A DNA stretch of 64,000 nt, taken from assembly GCA_039908105.1 (NCBI GenBank), contig JAMOBI010000031.1, positions 1-64,000 of the forward strand. Reading direction: 5' to 3'. This document shows, piece after piece, positions 55,168 to 64,000 of this stretch (position 1 is its first letter; each line of letters opens with the position of its first letter). The stretch comes from Magnetaquiglobus sp039908105. GTDB taxonomy: Bacteria > Pseudomonadota > Magnetococcia > Magnetococcales > Magnetaquicoccaceae. The translations under genes and the position numbers were made by a program. The notes beneath the pieces are model-generated. The model ran no database searches. It was not told the origin of the DNA and worked only from the letters and a program-made list of their open reading frames with translations.

Positions 55168-57309
55168 ATGACCAGGATGCATACAACCCGTCTCCCGCCA
55201 GCGGGCGGCCACAGGCGCGCATGGAGGATTGCGCTGTTTTGGATGGTGATTTTGATGGTTCCAAGCGTGCTCGAGGCGCGCGAATTCGGCGATTACGACG
55301 TGCCGGTTCGTCCAGAGGAGGTTTTTTCGGAGGCCGACCGTTTCGATGTTTTGAGCGGTTCGCCCAAGAGCGCGGTGGCCTACAAGAACAATCAACCGGT
55401 GGGTCACATCTTTCAGACCAGTGATATCGGCTATTCGGGCAAACCGATCGAAGTTCTGGCCGGGATCAACAAGGAGGGGGTGATCACCGGGGCCAAGGTG
55501 GTCAAGCACGCCGAACCGATTCTTTTGATCGGGATTCCGGAGCAGAAGCTGTTCGATTTCGTCACCCGTTATGTGGGACGCAATCCGCTCAAAGAGGCTG
55601 AGGCAGCCGGCAAGCAGGCGATCGATGCGATCAGCGGCGCCACGGTGACCGCGATCGTCATCAACGACGGCATTTTGCGTTCGGCCCGCAAGATCGCCCG
55701 AGGGGGCAAAACAGAAGCCCCGACGGTCAAGAGCACGCTGCTCGATCCCCCTTTCAAGCCGGCGGATTGGAATACCCTGCTGGGCGATGGCTCGGTGCGG
55801 CGCATGACCCTCAAACACGGCGATGTGGACGAGGCATTTCGCAAGATCGGTGCTGGCACGGGTGAACCCTACATCAAGGTGATGCCGCCCGAGACGCTGT
55901 TCATCGATCTGCACATCGCCGTGGTGACGCCGGAGGCGATCGGCAAGAATTTATTGGGCGAGGCCGAATACGCCAACCTGCGCGAGTGGCTCGCGCCGGG
56001 TCAGCAGGCCCTGTTGATCGTGGCCAACGGCACCTACTCCTATCGTGGTTCGGGTTTCGTGCGCGGCGGCATTTTCGACCGCTTCAAGATCAACCAGGAC
56101 GGCACGAGCATCCTGTTGCATGACTACCAGTACCGCCGTTTGCGTGACCTGGGACCGGGCATGCCGGAGTTCGAGGAGGTCGGCCTGTTCAAGATGCCGG
56201 AGAATTTCGATGCCACCCGGCCCTGGGCGCTGGAGCTCTTGGCGCAACGCCCGATGGGACCGATCGAAAAGGTGTTCACCAGTTTTCTGGTCTCCTACAA
56301 CCTGCCGGAGCGGTTCATTCAACGCCAGGCGGTCGCGCCGGCTGCTTTTGCCGCCCAGGCTCCGGAGTCTGCCGAGGAGGCGGGACCGCCGCTCTGGCAG
56401 AGGATTTGGCAGGATCGCACCGCCGATGTGATCGTGCTGGCGGTATCGCTCAGCTTCTTGACGATGATCTTCTTTTTCCAGGATCTGCTCGTGCCCCATC
56501 CGCGCCTGGTCGCCTGGCTCAGACGGGGTTTCCTGCTCTTCTCCGTGGTCTTCATCGGCGGCTATGCCCAGGCACAGCTCTCGGTGGTCAACGTCTTCAC
56601 CTTCCTGCACGCCTTGATGGGCGGATTCCGCTGGGAGTTTTTCTTGATCGAGCCGTTGATCTTCATCCTCTGGTGCGCCACCGCCCTCTCGCTGCTCTTT
56701 TGGGGACGTGGGGCTTTCTGCGGCTGGCTCTGCCCGTTCGGTGCTTTCACCGAACTGCTCAACTGGGTCGCTCGCTTGCTCGGCGTGCCGCAGTTTCGCA
56801 TCCCGTTTGCCTGGCATGAGCGGCTCTGGGCGTTGAAATACGTGCTCTTTTTGGGGCTTCTGGCCGTATCGCTCTCCTCCATGGCCCTGGCCGAGCGGCT
56901 CGCCGAGATCGAACCCTTCAAAACCGTGGTGCTGTTGCGTTTTGATCGCGAATGGCCCTTTGTGCTCTACGCCCTGGTTTTGATCCTCCTCGGCCTGTTC
57001 GTGGAGCGGTTTTTCTGTCGTTATCTCTGCCCGCTGGGCGCGGCCATCGCCATTCCGGGGCGGATGCGCATCTTTGCCTGGCTGAAACGGCGTCGGCAGT
57101 GCGGCGATCTCTGCTCCAACTGCGGCTCGGAGTGCTTCGTTCAGGCGATCCTGCCTGGCGGCGAGATCCACCCCAACGAGTGTTTTTACTGCTTGCACTG
57201 CCAGCTGAATTACGTCAATGAGAACGTCTGCCCGACCCTGATCATGCGCAAGAACCGTCGCGAACGTCGGGCTGCGGCGAGTGCCAGCGAGACGGAAACC
57301 CAGACTTGA
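55168..57309 (+). CDS. nosR: NosR, electron donor/regulator for N2O reductase
   Basis: 713 residues. Signal sequence, then periplasmic FMN-binding domain with the flavin-attachment motif SGATVTA near residue 160, several membrane helices, cysteine motifs CGWLCPFGAF and CRYLCPLGAA, and a C-terminal ferredoxin-like segment with CGDLCSNCGSEC and CFYCLHCQLNY. It is needed for nos expression and electron supply to NosZ. ATG at 55168; a second in-frame ATG at 55177 is an alternative. Confidence 0.93.
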   Translation: MTRMHTTRLPPAGGHRRAWRIALFWMVILMVPSVLEAREFGDYDVPVRPEEVFSEADRFDVLSGSPKSAVAYKNNQPVGHIFQTSDIGYSGKPIEVLAGINKEGVITGAKVVKHAEPILLIGIPEQKLFDFVTRYVGRNPLKEAEAAGKQAIDAISGATVTAIVINDGILRSARKIARGGKTEAPTVKSTLLDPPFKPADWNTLLGDGSVRRMTLKHGDVDEAFRKIGAGTGEPYIKVMPPETLFIDLHIAVVTPEAIGKNLLGEAEYANLREWLAPGQQALLIVANGTYSYRGSGFVRGGIFDRFKINQDGTSILLHDYQYRRLRDLGPGMPEFEEVGLFKMPENFDATRPWALELLAQRPMGPIEKVFTSFLVSYNLPERFIQRQAVAPAAFAAQAPESAEEAGPPLWQRIWQDRTADVIVLAVSLSFLTMIFFFQDLLVPHPRLVAWLRRGFLLFSVVFIGGYAQAQLSVVNVFTFLHALMGGFRWEFFLIEPLIFILWCATALSLLFWGRGAFCGWLCPFGAFTELLNWVARLLGVPQFRIPFAWHERLWALKYVLFLGLLAVSLSSMALAERLAEIEPFKTVVLLRFDREWPFVLYALVLILLGLFVERFFCRYLCPLGAAIAIPGRMRIFAWLKRRRQCGDLCSNCGSECFVQAILPGGEIHPNECFYCLHCQLNYVNENVCPTLIMRKNRRERRAAASASETETQT

Positions 57310-57317
57310 GAAATATT

Positions 57318-57342
57318 CATGATGGGGGGAGCCCTCCCCCAC
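57318..57342 (+). repeat. catgatgggggg repeat part (related to 35039)
   Basis: The catgatggggggagcc string shares its first fifteen bases with 35039-35053 and forms a gggggag/ctccccc hairpin eight bases after the nosR stop. The ccgtggaac hairpin is not present here. Confidence 0.5.
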
Positions 57343-57355
57343 AGGTAAAAATGTT

Positions 57356-57389
57356 CCGCATGAAATTGATTTGAGTCAATTTCATGCGG
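57356..57389 (+). promoter_or_regulatory. FNR-type box inside a large palindrome upstream of nosZ
   Basis: Perfect 14-bp arms ccgcatgaaattga and tcaatttcatgcgg with a six-base spacer. Within it, ttgatttgagtcaa (57366-57379) matches the FNR/CRP-family TTGAT-N4-ATCAA consensus except one base. It lies about 140 bases before the nosZ start. It may activate nosZ under low oxygen; as a hairpin it could also attenuate nosR read-through. Confidence 0.6.
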
Positions 57390-57526
57390 ATATTTTGCTG
57401 TTTCGGTTCTGGAGGTGTGTTATATGGTGTGTGAAAACACACACCCGTAGCGACCAGAGGGACAACGGTCGCGAAATCCGGAAACGAATTCGACAAAAAT
57501 ATTTTCTTAATCAAGGGGAGAGAGCT

Positions 57527-59461
57527 ATGGCGGAGAACGAAAAGCAGGGCGTAACCCGGCGTGATCTGTTGGAGACCGGTATCAAGGTGGCCACGGTGGG
57601 CGGATTGACCGGCATGGCCTGTCGTGCCGGCGTGGTGGGAGGCGGTGCCCTGGCTGCTGCTGCGGCCACCCTGCCTGCGACCGCTGCGGCTGCTGGCAAG
57701 GCCGATGTCCCCCCAGGTCAGCTTGACGAGTACTACGGCTTCTGGAGCGGTGGGCACTCGGGTGAGGTGCGCGTGCTGGGTCTGCCGTCGATGCGTGAGC
57801 TGATGCGCATTCCGGTCTTCAACCGCGAGAGCGCCACCGGTTGGGGTCTGACCAACGAGAGCTTGAAGATCCTTTCCGAAGGTCTGACGCCCGAAACCAA
57901 GGAATATTTGAAAAAACAGGGAAAAGTCACCTATGATCACGGTGACACCCACCATCCGCGCATGTCCTACACCGCTGGCAGCTACGACGGTCGCTATGTG
58001 TTCATCAACGACAAGTCCAACACCCGCATCGCCCGCATCCGTTGCGACATCATGAAGACCGACAAGGTGCTGGAGATCCCCAACGCCCATGCGATCCACG
58101 GTCTGCGTCTGCAACGCTATCCGAAGACCGGTTATGTCTTCTGCAACAGCGAAATGCGCATGCCCATGCCCAACACGCCGGAGACCATGAAGGATCCCAA
58201 GAAGTACTCGGGACTCTTCTCCGCCGTTGATGCCGAGACCATGAAGGTGGCCTGGCAGGTGATGGTGAGCGGCAACCTCGACAACAACGATGCCGACTAC
58301 CAGGGCAAGTATGTGGCTTCGAGCTGCTACAACTCGGAAGAGGGGTTCACCACCGCCGAGATGACCGCCTCCCCGACCGATCATGCGGTCTTCTTCAACA
58401 TCGCCGCCATCGAAGCGGCGGTCAAAGAGGGCAAGGCCAAGATGATCAACGGCGTGCCGGTGGTCGATGGCCGCAAGGATGCCAAGTCGCAGTTCACCCG
58501 CTACATCCCGGTCGCCAACAGCCCGCACGGCTGCAATGCCACCCCGGATGGCAAGTATGTGGTGCTCAACGGCAAGCTCTCCCCGACCGTCACCGTGATC
58601 GAATGGGCCAAGCTCGATGACCTGTTCGCCGGCAAGATCAGCGAAAAGGAGTGCATCGTCGCCAATCCGGAACTGGGCCTGGGTCCGCTCCACACCACCT
58701 TCGATGGTCGTGGCAACTGCTACACCTCCGTCTTCCTCGACAGCCAGATCGTCAAGTGGAACATGGAAGATGCCATCAAGCAGTACAAGGGCGAAAAGGT
58801 CAATCCGATTCGTCAGAAGCTGGATGTCCACTATCAGGTCGGTCACACCAACGCCTCGCAGGCGGAATCCAAGGATGCGGACGGCAAGTGGCTGGTGGCG
58901 CTGTGCAAATTCTCCAAGGACCGTTTCCTGAACGTCGGTCCGCTGAAGCCTGAGAATGACCAGCTGATCGACATCTCCGGCGACGAGATGAAGCTGGTGC
59001 ATGACGGCCCGACCTTCCCGGAACCGCACGATGCCATCATCGTCCACAAGTCCAAGGTCAAGCCGGTCGAGGTCTACAATCCGAACGATCCGATCTTCGC
59101 CGGTCTGCATGCCCAGGCCAAGGCCGATGGCGTGGTGCTCGGCAAGGACAGCAAGGTGGTGCGTGACGGCAAGAAGGTGCGTGTCTACATGATCAGCCAC
59201 GCCCCGACCTTCAGCATGACTGATTTCACGGTCAAGCTCGGTGATGAGGTGACCATGATCGTCACCAACGTTGACGAGGTGGTGGATCTGACCCACGGCA
59301 TGACCGTGATCGGCCACAACGTCTGCTTCGAGGTGGGTCCGCAGGCTTCGGCCTCCGCCACCTTCCGTGCCGATCGTCCGGGTGTGTCGTACTACTATTG
59401 CCAGTGGTTCTGCCACGCCCTCCACATGGAGATGCAGGGCCGCATGTTCGTGGAGGCGTAA
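57527..59461 (+). CDS. nosZ: Nitrous-oxide reductase NosZ (Tat-exported)
   Basis: 644 residues. Twin-arginine signal TRRDLLETG, a seven-bladed propeller with CuZ histidines (e.g. DTHHPRMSY), and a C-terminal cupredoxin with the CuA motif CQWFCHALHMEM. It reduces N2O to N2 in the periplasm. The Tat signal suggests the clade I type. ATG at 57527 follows AAGGGGAG; the upstream in-frame region carries the FNR palindrome and is not coding. Confidence 0.96.
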   Translation: MAENEKQGVTRRDLLETGIKVATVGGLTGMACRAGVVGGGALAAAAATLPATAAAAGKADVPPGQLDEYYGFWSGGHSGEVRVLGLPSMRELMRIPVFNRESATGWGLTNESLKILSEGLTPETKEYLKKQGKVTYDHGDTHHPRMSYTAGSYDGRYVFINDKSNTRIARIRCDIMKTDKVLEIPNAHAIHGLRLQRYPKTGYVFCNSEMRMPMPNTPETMKDPKKYSGLFSAVDAETMKVAWQVMVSGNLDNNDADYQGKYVASSCYNSEEGFTTAEMTASPTDHAVFFNIAAIEAAVKEGKAKMINGVPVVDGRKDAKSQFTRYIPVANSPHGCNATPDGKYVVLNGKLSPTVTVIEWAKLDDLFAGKISEKECIVANPELGLGPLHTTFDGRGNCYTSVFLDSQIVKWNMEDAIKQYKGEKVNPIRQKLDVHYQVGHTNASQAESKDADGKWLVALCKFSKDRFLNVGPLKPENDQLIDISGDEMKLVHDGPTFPEPHDAIIVHKSKVKPVEVYNPNDPIFAGLHAQAKADGVVLGKDSKVVRDGKKVRVYMISHAPTFSMTDFTVKLGDEVTMIVTNVDEVVDLTHGMTVIGHNVCFEVGPQASASATFRADRPGVSYYYCQWFCHALHMEMQGRMFVEA

Positions 59462-59518
59462 CCCTTCACGGCTTGATCCGCCCGGTTGAGTTGCGGGTAT
59501 GATGGTGTATGCTTGAGT

Positions 59519-59557
59519 TCCGGCGGTCAGGTCTTCTGGCCGCCGGACTTTTCTTTG
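59519..59557 (+). terminator. Rho-independent terminator between nosZ and nosD
   Basis: tccggcggtcag and ctggccgccgga form an imperfect 12-bp stem with a five-base loop, followed by cttttcttt. Because nosDFYL follow on the same strand, it probably reduces but does not abolish read-through, raising NosZ over its maturation factors. Confidence 0.75.
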
Positions 59558-59573
59558 GTGGGACCGTGTGGTG

Positions 59574-60881
59574 ATGCTGCAGTTTTGTCCGGTTTGTCTC
59601 GTGGCAGCGCTCCGATTGTTTCTGATCGGAGCGCTGTGTTTGCCGGGCATCGTTTCGGCTGCGATTCATGAGGTCGCACCGGGCGAGGGGGCATTGCGTC
59701 AGGCGATTGCCAAGGCGCAACCGGGTGATACGTTGCGGCTGCTACCCGGCTGGTATGGTTCGGCGGTGGTGGATCGCACGCTCGCCCTCGAAGGACCGGA
59801 GGATGCCTTCATCGATGCCAATGGCAAGGGGAGTGCCCTGGTGATCCAGGCCGAAAAGGTCGTGGTACGCGGCATGACCTTCACCGGTTCCGGCATTGTG
59901 GAGCCGGATCTGGACAGTGGGATCCTGTTGCTCAAGGGCGGGGATGACACGCTCGTGGAGAAGACCCACGTCATCGGCAATCTTTACGGTATTTCGGTGC
60001 AGGGGGCACAGCGGGTTTTGATCCGCGACAACGAGATCGCCAACCGCAACGATCTGTGGGAGAACGATCGCGGCAACGGCATCAATGTCTGGAACTCCAC
60101 CGGTTCACGTTTCGAGTACAACCGCATTGATGGCGGTCGCGACGGTCTTTATATTCATACCGCCCACGGCAATGTCATTCATGCCAACCGGTTCACCCGG
60201 CTGCGTTTTGCGGTCCACTACATGTTTGCCAACAACAACGACGTGACCGACAATATTTCGGTCGAAAACATCGTCGGTTATGCCCTGATGTACTCCGAAC
60301 ATTTGAAAATTCATCGCAACATCTCCATCAACGATCGCGATCACGGTTTGATGTTCCACTCGTCGCACTATTCGACCCTGGAGCGCAATCTGGTGCGCGG
60401 TACCAAGGAGAAATGCACTTTTATTTATACCTCATCCAAGAATATCATTCACCGCAACCGTTTCGAGGGGTGCGATATCGGCATCCATTTCACCGGGGGT
60501 TCGGAGAAGAATGCGATTTTTGAGAACGCCTTCATTAATAATCATACGCAGGTGAAATATTCGGGGATGGTGCATTACGAGTGGTCCAGGGAGAGGCGCG
60601 GCAATTATTGGAGCGACAATCCGGCCTTTGATCTGGATGGGGACGGCATCGCGGATGTGGCCTATCGTCCGAACACGTTGATGGACCGGGTGGTGTGGAA
60701 CTATCCGTTGGCCAAGTTGTTGTTGGCCAGTCCGATCATGGAGACCTTGCGGGTGGCGCAGGGGCGTTTCCCGTCGTTGAGTCCTGGCGGGGTGGTGGAC
60801 AGTTGGCCATTGATCGCGCCGCCGGATGATCCGGTACCGGTGCCGTCTGATGCGCTTGCTTTCGTTGGGAGTCGTTCATGA
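59574..60881 (+). CDS. nosD: NosD, copper-site maturation protein
   Basis: 435 residues. A signal peptide (LFLIGALCLPGIVSA), then a right-handed parallel beta-helix of the NosD/CASH family: RDNEIANRNDL, NVWNSTGSRFEYNRI, NVIHANRFTRL, FANNNDVTDN and similar coils. Periplasmic; it is needed to assemble the CuZ cluster with NosFY. Start is ATG 59574, with GTG codons at 59568 and 59571 as alternatives. Confidence 0.92.
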   Translation: MLQFCPVCLVAALRLFLIGALCLPGIVSAAIHEVAPGEGALRQAIAKAQPGDTLRLLPGWYGSAVVDRTLALEGPEDAFIDANGKGSALVIQAEKVVVRGMTFTGSGIVEPDLDSGILLLKGGDDTLVEKTHVIGNLYGISVQGAQRVLIRDNEIANRNDLWENDRGNGINVWNSTGSRFEYNRIDGGRDGLYIHTAHGNVIHANRFTRLRFAVHYMFANNNDVTDNISVENIVGYALMYSEHLKIHRNISINDRDHGLMFHSSHYSTLERNLVRGTKEKCTFIYTSSKNIIHRNRFEGCDIGIHFTGGSEKNAIFENAFINNHTQVKYSGMVHYEWSRERRGNYWSDNPAFDLDGDGIADVAYRPNTLMDRVVWNYPLAKLLLASPIMETLRVAQGRFPSLSPGGVVDSWPLIAPPDDPVPVPSDALAFVGSRS

Positions 60882-61801
60882 GTGGGTCTGCCTTGTTGGT
60901 GGAGGAGTTGGTCAAGGTCTATCCGCGTCATCGTGCCTTGAACGGTGTGAGTTTCGAGGTGCCGGTCGGGGTGTGCATGGCGTTGTTGGGACACAACGGC
61001 GCGGGCAAGACCACGTTGATGAAACTGCTGCTGGGGTTGACCCGGCCCACCTCGGGGCGGGTTGAGGTGTTGGGTGAGGATCCGTTGCGTGTGCCGTTGG
61101 AGTTTCGGCGGCAGATCGGTTTTCTGCCCGAGCATGTTACCTTTCACGACGAGCTGACCGGTGTGGAGACCTTGCGGCATTATGCACGGTTGAAAGGGGA
61201 GGATCCGCGTCGTCAGGTGGAGTTGTTGGAGCGGGTCGGGCTTTCGCATGCAGCGGACCGGCGGGTGAAGGGGTATTCCAAGGGGATGCGGCAGCGGTTG
61301 GGGTTGGCGCAGGCGTTGCTGGGGCGTCCGAGGTTGTTGTTGCTCGATGAGCCGACCACCGGGTTGGATCCGATGTTGCGTCAGGAGTTTTACCGGGTGA
61401 TTCAGGAGTTGCGTGCTGCCGGGGTGACGGTGTTGCTCTCCTCGCATGTGTTGACGGAGTTGGAGGCGCGCACCGATCTGGCGTTGATTTTAGAGCATGG
61501 AACGGTCAAGGCGTTCGGCACGTTGGACGAGTTGCGGCGTCGGGCGGATCTGCCGGCGATCTTTCGGGTCAAGAGTGCCACGCCGCAGATGTTGATCGAG
61601 GGGTTGTCCGGAGTCACCTCGCGTATGGTGACGGAGACGGAGTTGGAGTTTTCGGTGCCGGTGAGAGACAAGATGGTGGTGTTGCGGCGTTTGATGGGGT
61701 TTGGGGTTGGGGTGGAGGATTTGGAGATCCTGTTGCCGACGTTGGATGATGTGTATGCCCATTTCGGGCAGGAGAAGTTGGGTGACGGGGAGGGTGATTA
61801 A
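60878..61801 (+). CDS. nosF: NosF, ABC transporter ATPase
   Basis: 307 residues. Walker A GHNGAGKTTLMK, signature YSKGMRQRLGLAQ, Walker B LLLLDEPTTGLD. It energises NosY in CuZ maturation. It overlaps nosD by four bases. Its TAA stop (61799-61801) is shared with the first bases of a structured element. Confidence 0.93.
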   Translation: MSGSALLVEELVKVYPRHRALNGVSFEVPVGVCMALLGHNGAGKTTLMKLLLGLTRPTSGRVEVLGEDPLRVPLEFRRQIGFLPEHVTFHDELTGVETLRHYARLKGEDPRRQVELLERVGLSHAADRRVKGYSKGMRQRLGLAQALLGRPRLLLLDEPTTGLDPMLRQEFYRVIQELRAAGVTVLLSSHVLTELEARTDLALILEHGTVKAFGTLDELRRRADLPAIFRVKSATPQMLIEGLSGVTSRMVTETELEFSVPVRDKMVVLRRLMGFGVGVEDLEILLPTLDDVYAHFGQEKLGDGEGD

Positions 61802-62058
61802 ACCGCGCCCAGCTTGGAATGTGTAGTTTTTATTCGTGAAAAAAAAGAGAGGGTCTGGGAGATTCCTCTCCCAGGGTTTTGTTTTTGACTTTGATTTTGC
61901 CTTTAGCGCGCTCTTCAAAAGAAGCATTTTTCGCGTTTTTTTGCGAAAGATGCGCCGCGCGCCGCCTTCGTGAGCTTCGTTTCCGCCTTTTGGAAACGAA
62001 GCTCACATCTTGCACGCAGCCTTTAGAAAATCACCCATCTCAAGATGGTTACAGTTTT
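61800..62058 (-). repeat. Structured dispersed element, copy 10 (between nosF and nosY)
   Basis: Reverse copy whose outer terminus aaaccgcgcccagcttgg overlaps the nosF stop codon. The variable hairpin is perfect: gtgagcttcgtttcc (61970-61984) and ggaaacgaagctcac (61992-62006), differing from other copies on both arms. The inner terminus atggttacagtttt is degraded and ends near the nosY ribosome site. Confidence 0.9.
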
Positions 62059-62073
62059 AGATACAGGAGTCTC

Positions 62074-62901
62074 ATGAGTCCACTACTGGTGATCGCCGAC
62101 AAGGAGACCCGTGACGCCCTGCGCAATCGCTGGGTGATCAGTGCCACCCTGCTGATGGCCGGCCTGGCCTTCTCCCTTACCTTTCTGGGCAGCGCCCCGA
62201 TTGGTCAACTGGGCGCCAAGCCGCTCGCCGTGACGGTGGTCAGCCTGTCGAGCCTCACCATTTTTCTGGTGCCGCTCATCGCCCTGATGCTCTCCCACGA
62301 TGCCCTGGTCGGCGAAATGGAACGTGGCACGTTGCTGCTCCTGCTCGCTCACCCGGTGACGCGCGCGCAGGTGGTGCTCGGGAAATTTTTGGGACAGGTC
62401 GGGGTGATGGCCGTGGCCACGATCGTTGGGTATGGTGCTGCCGGCATCGCGGTCGGACTCCAGGCCGAAGGGGCCGATCCGGAGAGCTGGCGTGCCTTTG
62501 CGGCGTTGGTGGGCAGTTCGGTGTTGCTGGGGGCGATCTTCATCGCCCTGGCCCATCTGATCAGCGCGCTCGCGCGTGAACGGGGCGGTGCGGCGGGTGT
62601 GGCCATCGGTTTGTGGCTGTTGTTCGTGGTGCTCTATGATATGGGATTGCTCGGCCTGCTGGTGGCCACCAAGGGGCAGATTCATGAAAAGGTTTTCCCG
62701 TGGCTGTTGATGGGCAACCCCACCGATATCTTCCGGCTTTATAATCTGACCGCCTTCGAGAACACCCGTACCTTTTCGGGGCTTGCGGGACTCTCCGGCC
62801 AGATGGAGTTCGCCCCCGGCATGCTGCTTGCGGCACTGGTCGCCTGGATCGTGATTCCCCTGGCTGGCGCGATTGCCATTTTCCGGCGCCGCGAGTTGTA
62901 A
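62074..62901 (+). CDS. nosY: NosY, ABC transporter permease
   Basis: 275 residues, six membrane helices; N-terminal MSPLLVIADKETRDALRNRW and GEMERGTLLLLLAHPVTR are typical of NosY. It forms the transporter with NosF. ATG at 62074 follows ACAGGAG. The upstream in-frame stretch is part of the structured element and is not coding. The TAA stop (62899-62901) again overlaps the next element. Confidence 0.92.
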   Translation: MSPLLVIADKETRDALRNRWVISATLLMAGLAFSLTFLGSAPIGQLGAKPLAVTVVSLSSLTIFLVPLIALMLSHDALVGEMERGTLLLLLAHPVTRAQVVLGKFLGQVGVMAVATIVGYGAAGIAVGLQAEGADPESWRAFAALVGSSVLLGAIFIALAHLISALARERGGAAGVAIGLWLLFVVLYDMGLLGLLVATKGQIHEKVFPWLLMGNPTDIFRLYNLTAFENTRTFSGLAGLSGQMEFAPGMLLAALVAWIVIPLAGAIAIFRRREL

Positions 62902-63154
62902 ACCAAACCCGGCTTGGAATGTGCAGCTTATACTGGTGAAAAAAAAAAGAGAGGGTCTGGGAGATTCCTCTCCCAGGGTTTTGCTTTTGACTTTGATTTT
63001 AGCGCGCTCTTCAAAAGAAGCATTTTTCGCGGTGTTTGCGAAAAATGCGCCGCGCGCCGCCTTCGCGGGCATCGTTTCCGTTTTTTGGAAACGATGCCCG
63101 CATCTTGCACGCGGCTTTGCAGGAAATTATGTTGCTCATGCTGGATGGGGTGTA
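62900..63154 (-). repeat. Structured dispersed element, copy 11 (between nosY and nosL)
   Basis: Reverse copy overlapping the nosY stop. Variable hairpin perfect: gcgggcatcgtttcc (63065-63079) and ggaaacgatgcccgc (63087-63101). The gcatttttcgc hairpin and ctgggaga hairpin are intact; the inner terminus is decayed (tgctggatggggtgtag). Confidence 0.9.
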
Positions 63155-63289
63155 GACATCTTGCTTCCTTGTTTGAAAAAAAAAACAGGGAACCATTCAG
63201 ATCCTCACGGAGTCTATACGCGGCAGATCGCCATCGTACACCAGCTCCGTAATCGGCGTGATTGGACTATTCAGGATAAGGAGCTTGGC

Positions 63290-63853
63290 GTGACCCGATT
63301 CGCGATGCTGTTTCTGACCCTGTTTCTGGCCGCCTGCGGCAACGGTCCGGATGAGCGTCCTCCCGCAGCCCTGGAGCCGACCAGCGGTACCAAGGGGTTC
63401 TACTGCGGCATGACGTTGGCAGAGCATCCGGGCCCCAAGGGTCAGATCCATGTGGCCGGCGAGGCGGCACCGTTGTGGTTCTCCTCGATCCGCGATGCCC
63501 TGGCCTATCTGCAACTGGAAGGGGCCACCCGACGGATTCGTGCCTTTTATGTGCATGACATGGGTCGCGCGGATTGGCAGACACCACAGGCTGGCACCTG
63601 GATCGATGCCAAGGAGGCCTATTTCGTGCTTGGTTCGCGCCGCGAGGGGGGAATGGGGGGCGCCGAAGTGGTGCCGTTCGGTGAGAAGTCCAAGGCCGAA
63701 GCCTTCACCGCCGGATTCGGCGGACGGGTGCTCGATTATGCATCGGTTGGCAAGGAGGAGATGTTCCCGGCCAAGGGAGACGTGGGCGGGAATTGTTTTG
63801 GCAGCGCCCATGCAAAAAATCAGCTGTGGGCGTTTATGTTGGACAAGCGTTAA
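63290..63853 (+). CDS. nosL: NosL, copper-binding lipoprotein
   Basis: 187 residues, GTG start at 63290 with AAGGAG. Lipoprotein signal FLTLFLAACGNG. Copper-site motif FYCGMTLAEHPGPKGQIH. It is an outer-membrane-facing copper chaperone delivering Cu(I) to NosD for CuZ. Separated from nosY by the structured element and about 135 bases. Confidence 0.92.
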   Translation: MTRFAMLFLTLFLAACGNGPDERPPAALEPTSGTKGFYCGMTLAEHPGPKGQIHVAGEAAPLWFSSIRDALAYLQLEGATRRIRAFYVHDMGRADWQTPQAGTWIDAKEAYFVLGSRREGGMGGAEVVPFGEKSKAEAFTAGFGGRVLDYASVGKEEMFPAKGDVGGNCFGSAHAKNQLWAFMLDKR

Positions 63854-64000
63854 ATTTCTATCAAGACAATCAGTTGATCGAAAAAAGACCTGTCAGAACC
63901 TCCTGCCTGGAAAAAAATTTTGCACCATCCATCGAAATCCCCTTCCAGACCCTCGCCCGTCAGGCTATGATTGACGGGTTGGGTACGTCGTACCCGGAAA
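63854..64000. other. Downstream region of nosL to window end
   Basis: No gene seen in the last 147 bases. Weak inverted pairs (cccgtca/tgacggg near 63956-63978, gggtac/gtaccc near 63979-63996) are present but not convincing. Confidence 0.4.

Overview
The window reads as a GC-rich Gram-negative proteobacterial chromosome segment. The evidence is an LpxC gene (lipid A synthesis), a meso-DAP type MurE, a System I cytochrome c maturation set, Tat-exported enzymes, a phasin and NtrY/NtrX. Reverse-type dsrA, dsrB and dsrL, a Gly/Asn/Trp-rich secreted protein resembling sulfur-globule envelope proteins, and a complete nosRZDFYL set suggest a sulfur-oxidising bacterium that can respire nitrous oxide. 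A Magnetococcales-like lineage would fit, but that is inference; no magnetosome gene is present here.

Layout. 1-4104: 3' part of a large repetitive secreted protein (55-residue repeats, seven FG-GAP repeats, RTX and EF-hand-like C-terminus). 4314-6822: glyoxalase II, divergent from a methyltransferase-xerD pair. 6900-8528: unknown W/D/G-repeat protein. 8968-10611: PhoD-type Tat phosphatase. 10818-12224: hemerythrin-rhodanese fusion, small Cys-rich protein, small lipoprotein. 17178-12629 (minus): dsrA-dsrB-dsrL-unknown. 17486-18606: bacteriohemerythrin and phasin. 25008-19014 (minus): ccmABCDEFGH, including a 45-residue ccmD. 25518-27350: SPOR protein and FlK-like thioesterase. 53004-27801 (minus): a dcw cluster rsmH-ftsL-ftsI-murE-murF-mraY-murD-ftsW-murG-murC-murB-ddl-ftsQ-ftsA-ftsZ, then lpxC, a DUF4390 gene, ntrY-ntrX and a RelA/SpoT-domain gene. 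54034-53608 (minus): RNase P RNA. 54883-54434 (minus): candidate sulfur-globule protein. 55168-63853: nosR, nosZ, nosD, nosF, nosY, nosL.

The most unusual feature is a dispersed family of about 250-bp structured elements. About ten copies or variants are visible in 64 kb. Full copies have imperfect terminal inverted repeats (aaaccgcaccc...gggtgcggttt) and several internal hairpins. One hairpin keeps 15-bp arms and a 7-nt loop in most copies while its arm sequence changes on both sides together. The elements lie right after stop codons and inside operons (ccmF/ccmG, nosF/nosY, nosY/nosL), and some copies swap one hairpin module for another. This looks like a non-coding mobile or RNA-level element family that I cannot match to a named family.

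Three conserved genes (ftsZ, murG and the DUF4390 gene) show apparent frameshifts, so indel errors in the assembly are a real possibility. Functionally, the Dsr module would feed electrons from stored sulfur, System I would mature the c-type cytochromes, and NosZ with its maturation proteins would be a terminal N2O reductase.
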